Origin: an uncultured Pelagibacteraceae bacterium
Lineage (GTDB): Bacteria; Pseudomonadota; Alphaproteobacteria; Pelagibacterales; Pelagibacteraceae
DNA: 64,000 nt
Assembly (NCBI GenBank): GCA_902626645.1
Contig: CACOGC010000001.1
Span: forward strand, 1-64,000
Direction: 5' to 3'
A program made the translations under genes and the position numbers. Below, piece by piece: positions 36,138-50,088 of this stretch. Below the pieces are notes generated by a model that was not told the DNA's origin, ran no database searches, and saw nothing but the letters and a program-made list of their open reading frames with translations. Within the stretch, counting starts at the first letter, position 1. Each line of letters begins with the position of its first letter.

Positions 36138-38051
36138 TTATTTTTGTTTTTGTAAGATAATATTTGAATTCAATACATCTAAAATTTGTTCTTCAATAGA
36201 AATGCTATCTAAATTTGCGAGTTTATACATATTTTCAGGTTTGTCTTGATCAATAAAAATATCTGGAAGTTTCATTGATCTAAATTTTAAATTTGAGTCC
36301 ATTAATCCTTTTTTTGATAGAAAATCAATTACATGAGAACCAAATCCACCAATTGATCCCTCCTCAATAGTTACAATTGCCTCGTGTGTTGTTGCTAATT
36401 GCCATATCAAATTTTCATCCAATGGCTTAGCAAATCTTGCATCCACTATTGTAATATTAATACCTTTTTTTTTTAAATTTTCTGATGCTTTTAAAGTTTC
36501 ACTTAATCTCGCACCAAAGTTGATTAAAGCTAACTTTTTTCCCTCTTGAATAATTCTTGATTTTCCAATCTCTATCTTTTCATTAATTGATGGCAATATT
36601 GATCCAATACCAGTCCCTCTTGGATACCTGAATGCACAGGGTCTATCATTAATTTCTGTAGAAGTGTTAATCATTCTAATCAACTCAGCCTCATCACTTG
36701 CAGCCATTACAATAAAATTTGGTAGTGTTGCTAAATAAGTTGTGTCAAAACTACCTGCGTGTGTAGGTCCATCAGCTCCAACTAATCCTGCTCTATCTAT
36801 TGCAAATCTTACAGGTAAACTCTGTATTGCAACATCATGAACGACTTGGTCATATGCTCTCTGGAGAAATGTTGAGTAAATTGCTGCATAAGGTTTATAA
36901 TTCTCAGTCGCTAAACCAGCTGCAAATGTAACAGCGTGTTGTTCAGCAATACCAACATCATAAGTTCTATCTGGAAATTCTTTTCTAAAATTACTTAATC
37001 CAGTCCCATCTGGCATAGCTGCTGTAATTGCAACTATTTTACTATCTTTTTTTGCGTGTTGTATCAGAGTATCAGCAAAAACTTTAGTGTATGTTGGTAC
37101 TTTACTTGAACTTTTTTCCTGTTCTCCAGTCTTTACATTAAATTTGGATACCCCATGATAATGATCTTTTGCTTTTTCAGCAAAAGAATACCCTTTGCCT
37201 TTTTTTGTTTTTATATGAATTAATATAGGACCTTGGTGTTTTGAGTCTCTTGCATTTCTTAAAATTGGAATCAATGAAGAAAGGTCATGACCATCTATAG
37301 GACCAATATAATAGAAACCTAATGAACTAAATAAAGTTCCACCAGTTACAGCTGATCTTAATAAATCTTCAGCTTTACCCGCTTTTGCACTAAATCTTTT
37401 TGAAAATGCTGATGTAATCAATTTTATAGTTTCTCTTAAACTAAAATAAATTTTACCAGAAAAAATTTTAGCTAAATATGTTCCCATTGCTCCAACAGGC
37501 CTCGCAATTGACATGTCGTTATCATTTAATATCACAATCATTTTGGTCTTTGAGGCACCTGCATTATTCATGGCCTCATAAGCCATGCCTGCACTTATTG
37601 CACCATCACCAATCACTGCTATTACATTTTCTGATTTTTTTGATAATTTATTTGCCTCAGCAATTCCCAAAGCTGATGAAATTGAGGTGGAGCTATGAGC
37701 GGCTCCAAAAGGATCATATTCACTTTCTAAACGCTTTGTAAATCCTGAAAGACCCCCTCCTTGCCGAAGTGTTCTTATTTTATCTTTTCTTCCTGTTAAA
37801 ATTTTGTGTGGATAACATTGGTGTCCTACATCCCAAATTAATTTATCACTTGGTGTATTAAAAATATAATGTAATGCTACGCTTAATTCTACAACACCTA
37901 AACTAGCACCCAAATGTCCTCCAGTAACTGATACTGCATCGATCATTTCCTTTCTTAATTCATCAGCGACCTTTTGCAGTTTTGTTTCAGAAACTTTTTT
38001 TAAGTCTGATGGAAAATTAATATGATCTAAAAATTCGTATTTTTTTTTCAT
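36138..38051 (-). CDS. dxs: 1-deoxy-D-xylulose-5-phosphate synthase
   Basis: [66 protein letters not shown]. Confidence 0.96.
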   Translation of the reverse strand: MKKKYEFLDHINFPSDLKKVSETKLQKVADELRKEMIDAVSVTGGHLGASLGVVELSVALHYIFNTPSDKLIWDVGHQCYPHKILTGRKDKIRTLRQGGGLSGFTKRLESEYDPFGAAHSSTSISSALGIAEANKLSKKSENVIAVIGDGAISAGMAYEAMNNAGASKTKMIVILNDNDMSIARPVGAMGTYLAKIFSGKIYFSLRETIKLITSAFSKRFSAKAGKAEDLLRSAVTGGTLFSSLGFYYIGPIDGHDLSSLIPILRNARDSKHQGPILIHIKTKKGKGYSFAEKAKDHYHGVSKFNVKTGEQEKSSSKVPTYTKVFADTLIQHAKKDSKIVAITAAMPDGTGLSNFRKEFPDRTYDVGIAEQHAVTFAAGLATENYKPYAAIYSTFLQRAYDQVVHDVAIQSLPVRFAIDRAGLVGADGPTHAGSFDTTYLATLPNFIVMAASDEAELIRMINTSTEINDRPCAFRYPRGTGIGSILPSINEKIEIGKSRIIQEGKKLALINFGARLSETLKASENLKKKGINITIVDARFAKPLDENLIWQLATTHEAIVTIEEGSIGGFGSHVIDFLSKKGLMDSNLKFRSMKLPDIFIDQDKPENMYKLANLDSISIEEQILDVLNSNIILQKQK

Positions 38052-38920
38052 TTATTTCTATTTAAAATATAATTTAGAGTTTCAGTTAAATTCTTAGATT
38101 TTGGTCCATACTTTTTTAACCTAGTATTTATTTTTAAAATTAGATTATTAGCATATTTAATAGTATTTTTATCTCCCAGTAAACTAATAAGAGTTGCTTT
38201 ACCTTTTTTCTTATCTTTTCCAGTTTTTTTTCCTGCAGTTAAAAGGTTTCCATTATAATCAATTAAATCATCAGCAACTTGAAATAGTAATCCAATATCA
38301 GCTCCAATATTTTCAAATTTTTGGATATCTTTTTTACTTTTGTTCTTTAAAATTAATGGAGCTACACAACAAAAACTAAACAGTTTTCCAGTTTTTTTTA
38401 TTTCCATTTCAATTATTTTTTTTTCTGAAATTTTCTTATGTTCATAGCTAAGATCTAAATATTGACCACCAGCAATCCCGCGATGTCCAGAACTCTCAGA
38501 AATCTTATTAATTAATCTAATTTTTGTTTTTTCATTGACATTCAAATCTTTGTGACTCAAAATTTCGAATGCCATAGTTAAGAGTGAGTTTCCAGCAAGA
38601 ACAGCTGTAGATTCTCCAAATTTAATATGAGTAGAAGGCTTACCTCGTCTTATTAAGTCATTATCCATACATGGTAAATCATCATGAATAAGTGAATAAG
38701 CATGGATACATTCAACAGCAGCACCAATAATTAATAAAGTTTTATAATTTAAATTAAATATTGAACCAACATCAACTAGTATTTTTGATCTTATTTTTTT
38801 GCCACCCGAAAATAGTCCATATTGCATTGGGACAACCAGCTCTGATTTTTTTTGTTTTTTTATAAATCTTTTTAAAAAAATATTTGTATCTTTAGCAATT
38901 TTATTTAGTTTTTTTTGCAT
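38048..38920 (-). CDS. ispA: Farnesyl/geranyl diphosphate synthase
   Basis: [46 protein letters not shown]. Confidence 0.92.
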   Translation of the reverse strand: MQKKLNKIAKDTNIFLKRFIKKQKKSELVVPMQYGLFSGGKKIRSKILVDVGSIFNLNYKTLLIIGAAVECIHAYSLIHDDLPCMDNDLIRRGKPSTHIKFGESTAVLAGNSLLTMAFEILSHKDLNVNEKTKIRLINKISESSGHRGIAGGQYLDLSYEHKKISEKKIIEMEIKKTGKLFSFCCVAPLILKNKSKKDIQKFENIGADIGLLFQVADDLIDYNGNLLTAGKKTGKDKKKGKATLISLLGDKNTIKYANNLILKINTRLKKYGPKSKNLTETLNYILNRNK

Positions 38921-39155
38921 TATTTTTTGAAGTTATCTTAGATATATTATCTTTAGTTGTTGTATTAATATCAGTAACTTTTTTTTTAAATTTTTTCTCG
39001 ATGATATTGTTAAGTTTTATCAAATTTTGATATTTTTCAATTGAATTTTGTAAATCTTTTTGACTTTCTAAATCCTCAATTATCTTATTAGCTTCGAGAG
39101 TTAATTCCTCCAGAGACGAAGATTCATAATCATTTGGTAAATCTTTATCTTTCAT
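38901..39155 (-). CDS. xseB: Exodeoxyribonuclease VII small subunit
   Basis: Small coiled-coil protein SLEELTLEANKIIEDLESQKDLQNSIEKYQ upstream of ispA-dxs, the classic order. Confidence 0.8.
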   Translation of the reverse strand: MKDKDLPNDYESSSLEELTLEANKIIEDLESQKDLQNSIEKYQNLIKLNNIIEKKFKKKVTDINTTTKDNISKITSKNNAKKTK

Positions 39156-39175
39156 ATAATACTCTCAGATAATAC

Positions 39176-40123
39176 ATGAAAATTAATCTTGCAAATATTA
39201 AAAAAGCAAAAAAACTTCTATATAAAAGGGAGTGTATTGCTATACCTACAGAAACAGTTTATGGTTTGGCGGGTAATGCCTACTCAGACCAAGCCTGTCA
39301 AAAAATATATAAACTTAAAAAAAGACCAAAAAATAACCCTCTAATAGTTCATTATCTGAATATTCAAAGGTTGAAAAAAGATTGTCATTTAAACAATGAC
39401 TTTATTAAACTATATAAAAAATTTTGTCCTGGTCCTTTAACTTTTATACTAGATCTTAAAAAATCATCAAACATTTCAAAAATAATTACTAACAAAAAAA
39501 ATACATTAGCAGTAAGATTTCCACGGCACTCTGTCACGAGAAGATTACTAAAAATTTTAGAATTTCCTTTAGCAGCTCCAAGTGCTAATCCCTCATCTAG
39601 GGTTAGTGCTGTTACATCTAATCATGTAAAAGAAGATTTTGGAAAAAAAATTAAATACATACTTGAGGGCGGAAAATCATCTATTGGATTAGAATCAACA
39701 ATTATTGACCTTAGAGAAAAACCTAAAATCTTAAGATTGGGAGGCTTAAATGTTTCAACTATTCAAAAAATACTAGGAAAAAAAATAACAATAAATAACA
39801 ACCCCTCAAAAATTGTTTCACCAGGTCAACTTAAGATTCATTATTCACCAGGTTTGCCCATCAGACTTAATGCAAAAAATATTCGTCAAGATGAAGCATA
39901 CTTATTGATTAGAAAGAAAAAAGTAAATAAACCAAATTATTATTTTTTGTCACAAAAAGGAGATCTAAAAGAAGCCGCAAAAAATTTATATTCTACTTTA
40001 AGAAAAATTAAAAAAAAGAAATACACCTCGATTGCAGTATGTAAAATTCCTGATAGAGGATATGGTAAAACAATTAATGATAGGTTATTAAGAGCATCAA
40101 GATTCAATGAAAAAACCACTTGA
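39176..40123 (+). CDS. L-threonylcarbamoyladenylate synthase (Sua5/YrdC family, with C-terminal Sua5-like domain)
   Basis: IPTETVYGLAGNAYSDQACQKIYKLKKRPKNNPLIVH, FPLAAPSANPSSRVSAVT, SPGQLKIHYSPGLP. Confidence 0.92.
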   Translation: MKINLANIKKAKKLLYKRECIAIPTETVYGLAGNAYSDQACQKIYKLKKRPKNNPLIVHYLNIQRLKKDCHLNNDFIKLYKKFCPGPLTFILDLKKSSNISKIITNKKNTLAVRFPRHSVTRRLLKILEFPLAAPSANPSSRVSAVTSNHVKEDFGKKIKYILEGGKSSIGLESTIIDLREKPKILRLGGLNVSTIQKILGKKITINNNPSKIVSPGQLKIHYSPGLPIRLNAKNIRQDEAYLLIRKKKVNKPNYYFLSQKGDLKEAAKNLYSTLRKIKKKKYTSIAVCKIPDRGYGKTINDRLLRASRFNEKTT

Positions 40124-40835
40124 AGTTATAGGATTATCAAAAACTTATAATACAAAAGAAGCAGTAAAAGACGTTTCTTTTAAAGTAAATCAAAATGAAA
40201 TTATTGGTATACTTGGTCCTAATGGTTGTGGGAAAACTACTACAATCGGAATGATTTTAGGTTTATTAAAACCATCAAAAGGAAAAGTTTTAATAAATGG
40301 TGTCGAAATTGAAAACCAACGTGTAGATTTACTAAATCAATTAAATTTTATATCACCTTATATAGAGTTGCCTAAAAAATTGACAGTTAGACAAAATTTA
40401 GAAGTTTATGGGAGGCTTTATGATGTGAACAAACATAAGGCAAAAATTGAATATCTGTGTGAAAAATTAAGACTCTACGAATTTATAGATAAATTAACTG
40501 GGGAGTTGTCATCTGGTCAAAAAAATAGGGTTAGTCTTGCAAAGTCAATAATTAATAATCCAAAAGTTTTACTTCTTGATGAGCCTACAGCATCACTTGA
40601 TCCTGAAACAGGTGATTTTGTTAGAAGTTTTTTAGAGGAATATCAACAGGAAAATAAAACATCAATTCTATTAGCATCACATAATATGGCAGAGGTAGAG
40701 AGACTATGTTCTTCAGTTTTAATGATGAACAAAGGATTGATTATTGATGAGGGTAGACCGGAGGAATTAGTTAAAAAACATGGAAGAAAAAATATGGAAG
40801 AAGTTTTTTTAAAACTTACAAGGGAAAAAGTATGA
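40107..40835 (+). CDS. ABC transporter ATP-binding protein
   Basis: GILGPNGCGKTTTIGMILG, LSSGQKNRVSLAKSIINNPKVLLLDEPTASLDPE. Confidence 0.93.
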   Translation: MKKPLEVIGLSKTYNTKEAVKDVSFKVNQNEIIGILGPNGCGKTTTIGMILGLLKPSKGKVLINGVEIENQRVDLLNQLNFISPYIELPKKLTVRQNLEVYGRLYDVNKHKAKIEYLCEKLRLYEFIDKLTGELSSGQKNRVSLAKSIINNPKVLLLDEPTASLDPETGDFVRSFLEEYQQENKTSILLASHNMAEVERLCSSVLMMNKGLIIDEGRPEELVKKHGRKNMEEVFLKLTREKV

Positions 40836-41623
40836 ATTTCAATAAAATGTATGGTCTTTTCCTTAGACATTTTTATTTAATTAAAAGTTCTTTACCAAGA
40901 ATTTTGGATTTAATTTATTGGCCGACAATTCAAATAATTTTATGGGGTTTTATCTCAAAGTTCTTTTCAATACATAGTGACTACTATAGCAATACTTTGG
41001 GAGTAATTTTAACGTGTGCAATACTTTATGATATTCTTTTTAGATCAAGCATTAGTTTTAATATGCTTTTTTTAGAGGAAATCTGGAGTAGAAATTTCAC
41101 AAATTTGTTTATAGCTCCCCTCAAGCTTAAAGAAATTATTGTTTCATTAATTTTTACTGCTTTGATAAGGACTTTAATAGGATTGGTACCTGCGATAATG
41201 CTAACCTCTCCTCTATTTGGTGTATCAATTTTAAAATTGGGATTACCACTTTTATTCCTATTTCTAAGTTTATATCTTTTTGGTATAACACTTGGGTTGT
41301 TTGTGAGTTCAGGACTAATTAGATTTGGTCCATCATTTGAAAATATTGCATGGTCGTCTTTATTTTTGCTAGCTCCTTTAGGATGCATATATTATCCAAT
41401 AGAAATTCTACCAGAATTATTTCAATTTATAGCAAAAGGTTTACCACTTGTTTATATTTTTGATGAGACTAGAAACATACTACTAAATGGGTCAATTGAT
41501 TATACAAATTTGAAACAAGCATATTTATTAAACCTGATCTATTTAATCATTGGAATAGTTCTATTTTATTTATCTTTTTTGAGAGCTAGAATTAAAGGAA
41601 CATTAATTAACATGGGTGAATAA
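40832..41623 (+). CDS. ABC-2 type transporter permease
   Basis: Polytopic membrane protein overlapping the ATPase by 4 bp; GCIYYPIEILPELFQFIAKGLPLVYIFDETRNILLNG typical of ABC-2 permeases. Confidence 0.85.
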   Translation: MNFNKMYGLFLRHFYLIKSSLPRILDLIYWPTIQIILWGFISKFFSIHSDYYSNTLGVILTCAILYDILFRSSISFNMLFLEEIWSRNFTNLFIAPLKLKEIIVSLIFTALIRTLIGLVPAIMLTSPLFGVSILKLGLPLLFLFLSLYLFGITLGLFVSSGLIRFGPSFENIAWSSLFLLAPLGCIYYPIEILPELFQFIAKGLPLVYIFDETRNILLNGSIDYTNLKQAYLLNLIYLIIGIVLFYLSFLRARIKGTLINMGE

Positions 41624-41624
41624 T

Positions 41625-41701
41625 TGGTGCGCCTGCTAGGAGTCGAACCCAGAACCTCCTGATCCGAAGTCAGGCGCTCTATCCAGTTGAGCTACAAGCG
41701 C
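41625..41701 (-). tRNA. tRNA-Arg (anticodon TCG), CCA encoded
   Basis: Reverse complement GCGCTTGTAGCTCAACTGGATAGAGCGCCTGACTTCGGATCAGGAGGTTCTGGGTTCGACTCCTAGCAGGCGCACCA; 7-bp acceptor stem GCGCTTG/CAGGCGC, anticodon loop CTTCGGA, TTCGACT T-loop. Confidence 0.95.
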
Positions 41702-41724
41702 ATATAATAGTAATATATCATTTT

Positions 41725-42705
41725 ATGAAAAAAAAAATAAATTTGATTGTAAAAGAAAGTAATAAGAATATGCGTGTAGATGTTTTTATTAATAGTAGGG
41801 AAAATGAGATAAGTAGAACTAGGATAAAAAACTTAATTTTAAGTAAGAAGCTTAAGATTAATAATAAAGTTATTTCAGATCCTGCCAAAAAGGTTTTAAA
41901 AGACGATGCTATAGAATTAATAATTCCAGAGCCTAAAAAACCTTCTCTGAAACCATTTAAATTCAAATTAGATATTGTTCATGAGGACAAAGATATAATA
42001 GTGCTAAATAAACCAGCAGGTATAGTAATGCATCCAGGAGCTGGGAATTTTGAAAATACAATTGTAAATGCATTAGTAGATTACGATAAAGACTCTCTTT
42101 CGAATATTGGTGATGAACTTAGACCAGGAATAGTACATAGGATAGACAAAAATACATCAGGTTTAGTAGTCATAGCAAAAAATAATCTATCGCATGAAAA
42201 CTTATCTAATCAGTTTAATAAACACTCTATAAAAAGAGTTTATCAATTATTAATATGGGGAAAAGTTAGACCTTCTAAGGGAAAAATTGAAACTTTAATA
42301 ACACGAAGTTCAAAGAATAGACAAATGATGGAAGTTAGTCGGACTAAAGGAAAAAAAGCAATTACCAATTATAGAACTATTGAAATTTTTGAGAATGAAC
42401 ACACACCAACTTTAAGTTTAGTAGAGTGCAAACTTGAAACGGGCAGAACCCATCAAATTAGAGTTCACATGAATTTTTTAGGAAATAGTATTGTTGGTGA
42501 TGATAAATATAAAAAAAAGTTTAAGAAAATTAAAAACATTAATCCGTTGATAGAGCAAAATTTAAATAATCTTAAAAGACAATTTCTTCATGCTAAGATA
42601 CTGGGTTTCATTCACCCCACGAAAAGCAAAGAAATGACTTTCAACTCAAATTTACCTTTAGAACTTGAGAATATTTTAAAAATACTGAGAAATGCTAATA
42701 AATAA
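41725..42705 (+). CDS. rluD: RluD-family 23S rRNA pseudouridine synthase
   Basis: S4-like N-terminus, NKPAGIVMHPGAGN, RPGIVHRIDKNTSGLVVIAK, GRTHQIRVHMNFLG. Confidence 0.92.
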   Translation: MKKKINLIVKESNKNMRVDVFINSRENEISRTRIKNLILSKKLKINNKVISDPAKKVLKDDAIELIIPEPKKPSLKPFKFKLDIVHEDKDIIVLNKPAGIVMHPGAGNFENTIVNALVDYDKDSLSNIGDELRPGIVHRIDKNTSGLVVIAKNNLSHENLSNQFNKHSIKRVYQLLIWGKVRPSKGKIETLITRSSKNRQMMEVSRTKGKKAITNYRTIEIFENEHTPTLSLVECKLETGRTHQIRVHMNFLGNSIVGDDKYKKKFKKIKNINPLIEQNLNNLKRQFLHAKILGFIHPTKSKEMTFNSNLPLELENILKILRNANK

Positions 42706-42745
42706 ATCATTGAAAAATATAAATAATTAATTAGATAAACTCATT

Positions 42746-45740
<2,995 letters not shown>

Positions 45741-45741
45741 T

Positions 45742-47067
45742 TTATTTAAATTCTTTTGAAATAATTTTTATACATTTTTTTAGCAAAATTTTATTTTCAC
45801 TCTCACCCATTATTCTTATCTTTGGTTCAGTGCCTGATTTTCTTACAAGAATTCGACCTTGATTTTTAATCAATTTTTTTGCAATTTTAATGGATCTTTT
45901 AACAGATTGATTTTTTAGTATTTTATCATCTTTTATTTTTACATTTTCTAAAATTTGTGGAATTTTTTTAAAGACGTTAAAAAAATCACTGGCTTTAGTT
46001 TTTCTATTCATTGATTTGATAATCTCTAAAGCAACAAGCACACCATCACCAGTTGTTGCAAATTTTCCTAAAATAATATGACCCGATTGTTCTCCTCCTA
46101 AATTGAATTTTTTCTTTTGCATCAATTCCTTAACATATCTGTCCCCAACATTAGCTCTTAAAAATTTAATACCTTTCTCTTTTAAAAATTTTTCTAAACC
46201 ATAGTTTGACATTAAGGTCCCGACAACGCCTCCTTTGAGAATTTTTCTCTTTTTCCATTGTAAAGCCAATGCAGCGATAATTTGATCACCATCAATTATA
46301 GATCCTTTTTCATCACACATTATTATTCTGTCAGCATCTCCATCTAAAGATATACCCAAATCTGCTTTGAATTTTTTAACATTTCTTTTTAGTTTTTCTG
46401 GAAAAGTTGAACCACAATTTTTATTAATATTAAAACCATTTGGTTTATTGCCTATAACTTTTAATTTTGCTCCAAGTGATCTGATTAATTTTGGTGCAGA
46501 TTTATATCCAGCTCCATTTGCACAATCTAGAACTACTTTCAAGTTATTTAATTTAAAGTTTCTTGACAACTTTTTTTTACAAATTTTAATATATTCATCA
46601 GTTCCAGTCTCTAGCCTTTTAACCCTTCCTAATTTTTTTGGATTTGATAAGTGTTTTTGAACTTTGCTATCTATTAAATTTTCAATTTTTTTTTGAATTT
46701 TATCAGATAGTTTTAATCCATCAGGACCGAATAACTTTAAACCATTATCATAAAATAAATTGTGCGAAGCAGTGATCATAATACCAAGATTTGCGTTCAT
46801 TGATTTTGTCAACATTGCAAGGCCATTAGTTGGCAATGGCCCCAATGTATAAACATGCATTCCTGCAGAAGCTAAACCAGAAACTAGTGCTGGTTCTAAT
46901 GCGTATCCTGAAAGTCTAGTATCTTTAGCAATAATTGCTGTTTGTTTTCTTTTTTTTAAATTTGTAAAATATTTTCCTGCTGCTAGTCCAAACTTAAAGA
47001 ACATATCTCCATTAATGTTCCCACTATTTACCTGCCCTCTAATTCCATCAGTGCCAAAATACTTCAT
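45742..47067 (-). CDS. glmM: Phosphoglucosamine mutase
   Basis: YFGTDGIRG, MITASHNLFYDNGLKLFGPDG, SLDGDADRIIMCDEKG, VRKSGTEPKIRIMGE. Confidence 0.96.
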   Translation of the reverse strand: MKYFGTDGIRGQVNSGNINGDMFFKFGLAAGKYFTNLKKRKQTAIIAKDTRLSGYALEPALVSGLASAGMHVYTLGPLPTNGLAMLTKSMNANLGIMITASHNLFYDNGLKLFGPDGLKLSDKIQKKIENLIDSKVQKHLSNPKKLGRVKRLETGTDEYIKICKKKLSRNFKLNNLKVVLDCANGAGYKSAPKLIRSLGAKLKVIGNKPNGFNINKNCGSTFPEKLKRNVKKFKADLGISLDGDADRIIMCDEKGSIIDGDQIIAALALQWKKRKILKGGVVGTLMSNYGLEKFLKEKGIKFLRANVGDRYVKELMQKKKFNLGGEQSGHIILGKFATTGDGVLVALEIIKSMNRKTKASDFFNVFKKIPQILENVKIKDDKILKNQSVKRSIKIAKKLIKNQGRILVRKSGTEPKIRIMGESENKILLKKCIKIISKEFK

Positions 47068-48119
47068 TATTTATTTATAAGTGCTTTGAAAACTTTTATA
47101 GCTTGATTAACTTCGTTGACATCATGAACTCTCAACATTTGTACACCCTGTAACATTGCAAAAACACTGCTACTTATTGTTCCTCCAATTCTTAAAGAAC
47201 TATCATTATTTCCAGATAAATCTTTTATAAATCTTTTTCTGGAAATACCAAGCAGTATAGGCAAACCCAAAGAATGGTAAATTGATATATTTTTAATTAT
47301 CGTCATATTATGTTTCAAATTTTTTCCAAAACCTACACCAGGGTCTAAGATTATATTATTATGATAAATTCCATTTTGACGTAAATTATTTAATTTTTCT
47401 TCAAAAAAATCGTAAATATCTAATAATACATTTTTATATTTTGGATTTTTTTGCATTACGTCAGGATTACCAAGTGAGTGTTGGAGTACGAAAGGTATAT
47501 TATACTTTTTTAAAATCTTGATTGAGTTTTTATCAAAATTAAGACCAGAAACATCATTAATTAATTTTACTCCTAGTTTAATTCCTTTTTCCATGATTTC
47601 TGATTTTCTAGTATCTAGAGATATAAAATTTTTTTTATCAATTAATTTTAATATATTTTTGAGTCTATTCCATTCTATTTTTGATTTAATAGCTTTTGAT
47701 CCAGGTTTAGTGGACTCAGCTCCAATATCAACAAGGTTTGAGCCAGAATTTAAAAGAAAATTTAATTGTTTTTTGGCTGATGCATAATTAAAAAATTTTC
47801 CACCATCTGAGAAACTGTCTGGAGTAATATTTAAAATACCCATTATTTGAGGAATATTTTTAAAATTTAAATTCTTAATATTTCTTTTTTTTTTTGTAAT
47901 TAATCTTAGATCTTTTTTTACTTTTGTCTTTAAATTTACATGTAATTTGTTCACCTCATTTAGAGAAATTAATTTTTTTGAATTTCTTGTTATTATTTCT
48001 ATTTTATCAAAAGAAATTTCAGGATTATTATGAAGTGGTAAAGTCTTTTTTTTCTTAACTAATAATTTAGATTTTGCACCATAATAGAAATTACACACTC
48101 TAGTGTAATATCTAGACAT
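47067..48119 (-). CDS. folP: Dihydropteroate synthase
   Basis: IMGILNITPDSFSDGGKFFN, DIGAESTKPGSKAI, ILDPGVGFGKNLKHN, LLGISRKRFI. Confidence 0.94.
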   Translation of the reverse strand: MSRYYTRVCNFYYGAKSKLLVKKKKTLPLHNNPEISFDKIEIITRNSKKLISLNEVNKLHVNLKTKVKKDLRLITKKKRNIKNLNFKNIPQIMGILNITPDSFSDGGKFFNYASAKKQLNFLLNSGSNLVDIGAESTKPGSKAIKSKIEWNRLKNILKLIDKKNFISLDTRKSEIMEKGIKLGVKLINDVSGLNFDKNSIKILKKYNIPFVLQHSLGNPDVMQKNPKYKNVLLDIYDFFEEKLNNLRQNGIYHNNIILDPGVGFGKNLKHNMTIIKNISIYHSLGLPILLGISRKRFIKDLSGNNDSSLRIGGTISSSVFAMLQGVQMLRVHDVNEVNQAIKVFKALINK

Positions 48120-48124
48120 TAAGT

Positions 48125-50026
48125 CTAATGAACAATTTTTGGTTTTAGGCCTAGAGCACCCATTGCTGACCCTTTATCATCTTCTACTTTTAAGTCTTGT
48201 TTGTCTGCTGGGTATATATTTTTATTGATTATATTTTCAATTTCTTCACCAGTTAATGTCTCATAGGTCATAAGAGCTTTAGCAATTTTGTGTAAATCTT
48301 CAACTTTTTCAGTCAAAATTTTCTTTGCAGTGTTATAACCCTCATCTATAAGCTTTCTGATTTCTTTGTCTATTTTTTGTGCTACTTCCTCAGAGACTGA
48401 TTGTGTTTGTGTTACTGATCTTCCTAAAAAAACCTCTTCTTGATTTTCGCCGTATTCAACGGGTCCCATTTCCTCGCTCATTCCATACTTAGTTACCATT
48501 GCTCTGGCAAGCTGAGTAGCTTGATTTATATCTGATCCACTACCTCCACCTGCTCCTGTTGATATATTATCTTTTCCGAAAATTACTTCTTCAGCAACTC
48601 TTCCACCAAAACAAACCGCCAACCTTGCTTTTAAATATTTTATAGAATGACCATGTTTATCTCTTTCTGGCAAATTCATAACCATACCTAATGCTCTCCC
48701 CCTAGGAATTATAGTTGCTTTATGTATAGGATCATAACTTGGCATGTTGAAAGATACGAGCGCATGACCCCCTTCATGATAAGCAGTTAACTTTTTTTCA
48801 TCTTCTGTCATCACCATCGAACGTCTTTCAGCTCCCATCATTACTTTATCCTTTGCCTCCTCAAACTCATTTAGTGTAACAATTCTCTTATTTTTTCTAG
48901 CAGCCAATAAAGCCGACTCATTTACTAAATTAGCTAGATCTGCCCCAGAAAAACCAGGTGTACCTCTCGCAATAGTTCTTAAATTAACATCCGGTGCCAT
49001 TTTTATTTTTTTAACATGAACCTTTAAAATTTTTTCTCGTCCAATTATGTCAGGATTGGATACAACTACTTGTCTATCAAACCTACCTGGTCTTAATAAA
49101 GCGGGATCTAATACATCTGGTCTGTTTGTTGCAGCAATAATTATTACTCCTTCATTTGTATCAAAACCATCCATCTCAACTAAAAGCTGATTAAGAGTTT
49201 GTTCTCGTTCATCGTTTCCGCCACCTAAACCAGCACCCCTACTTCTTCCAACAGCATCAATTTCATCTATGAAAATTATACAAGGGGAATTTTTTTTTCC
49301 TTGTTCAAACATATCTCTCACTCTAGAAGCACCAACACCTACAAACATTTCAACGAAATCTGATCCTGAGATCGTAAAAAATGGTACTCCAGCTTCACCT
49401 GCTATCGCTCTAGCTAATAAAGTTTTTCCAGTGCCTGGTGGACCGACCAATAAAGCACCTCTAGGTATTTTTCCTCCAAGTCTACTAAATTTTCTTGGAT
49501 CTTTTAAAAATTCTACAATTTCTTCGACTTCCTCCTTTGCTTCCTCTACACCTGCAACGTCATTAAATGTAACTTTACCCTTAAGTTCATTCATCATTTT
49601 TGCTTTTGATCTTCCAAAACCCATAGCTCCACCTTTACCACCTTGCATTTGTCTCATGAAAAAAATCCAAACAGCAATTAATAACAACATAGGAAACCAT
49701 GAAAGCAGGACACCAAATAATGATGGCATTTTTTCTTCAATAGGTGCAGCTGAAATACTCACTCCTTTTTCAGAAAGTTTTTCAATTAAATTTGGATCGT
49801 TAGGAGAATAAGTTGTAAATGAGTTTCCATTTGAATACACACCTTTAATATTGTTACCTTGAATTTCTACTTTTAATACTTCTCCATTTTCAACAGATGC
49901 CAAGAATTCTGAGAATATAACCTTGTCCCCACCTCTAATGTTTGTTTGGGGATTTTTAAACATATTATAAAGACCAATAGTTAAAAAAACTATGATAGCC
50001 CACATTGCAATGTTTTTCATATTCAT
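48125..50026 (-). CDS. ftsH: ATP-dependent zinc metalloprotease FtsH
   Basis: [61 protein letters not shown] zinc site. Confidence 0.97.
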   Translation of the reverse strand: MNMKNIAMWAIIVFLTIGLYNMFKNPQTNIRGGDKVIFSEFLASVENGEVLKVEIQGNNIKGVYSNGNSFTTYSPNDPNLIEKLSEKGVSISAAPIEEKMPSLFGVLLSWFPMLLLIAVWIFFMRQMQGGKGGAMGFGRSKAKMMNELKGKVTFNDVAGVEEAKEEVEEIVEFLKDPRKFSRLGGKIPRGALLVGPPGTGKTLLARAIAGEAGVPFFTISGSDFVEMFVGVGASRVRDMFEQGKKNSPCIIFIDEIDAVGRSRGAGLGGGNDEREQTLNQLLVEMDGFDTNEGVIIIAATNRPDVLDPALLRPGRFDRQVVVSNPDIIGREKILKVHVKKIKMAPDVNLRTIARGTPGFSGADLANLVNESALLAARKNKRIVTLNEFEEAKDKVMMGAERRSMVMTEDEKKLTAYHEGGHALVSFNMPSYDPIHKATIIPRGRALGMVMNLPERDKHGHSIKYLKARLAVCFGGRVAEEVIFGKDNISTGAGGGSGSDINQATQLARAMVTKYGMSEEMGPVEYGENQEEVFLGRSVTQTQSVSEEVAQKIDKEIRKLIDEGYNTAKKILTEKVEDLHKIAKALMTYETLTGEEIENIINKNIYPADKQDLKVEDDKGSAMGALGLKPKIVH

Positions 50027-50088
50027 AGGCTTAAAATAAGAATTATTATCAATTTAACAAGTGGCATTTTGTATAAAGTGGCATTATT

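Noticed and set aside
49269-49811. 180-aa plus-strand ORF opposite ftsH
   Set aside because: Antisense to the strongly conserved FtsH AAA domain; no independent coding signal.
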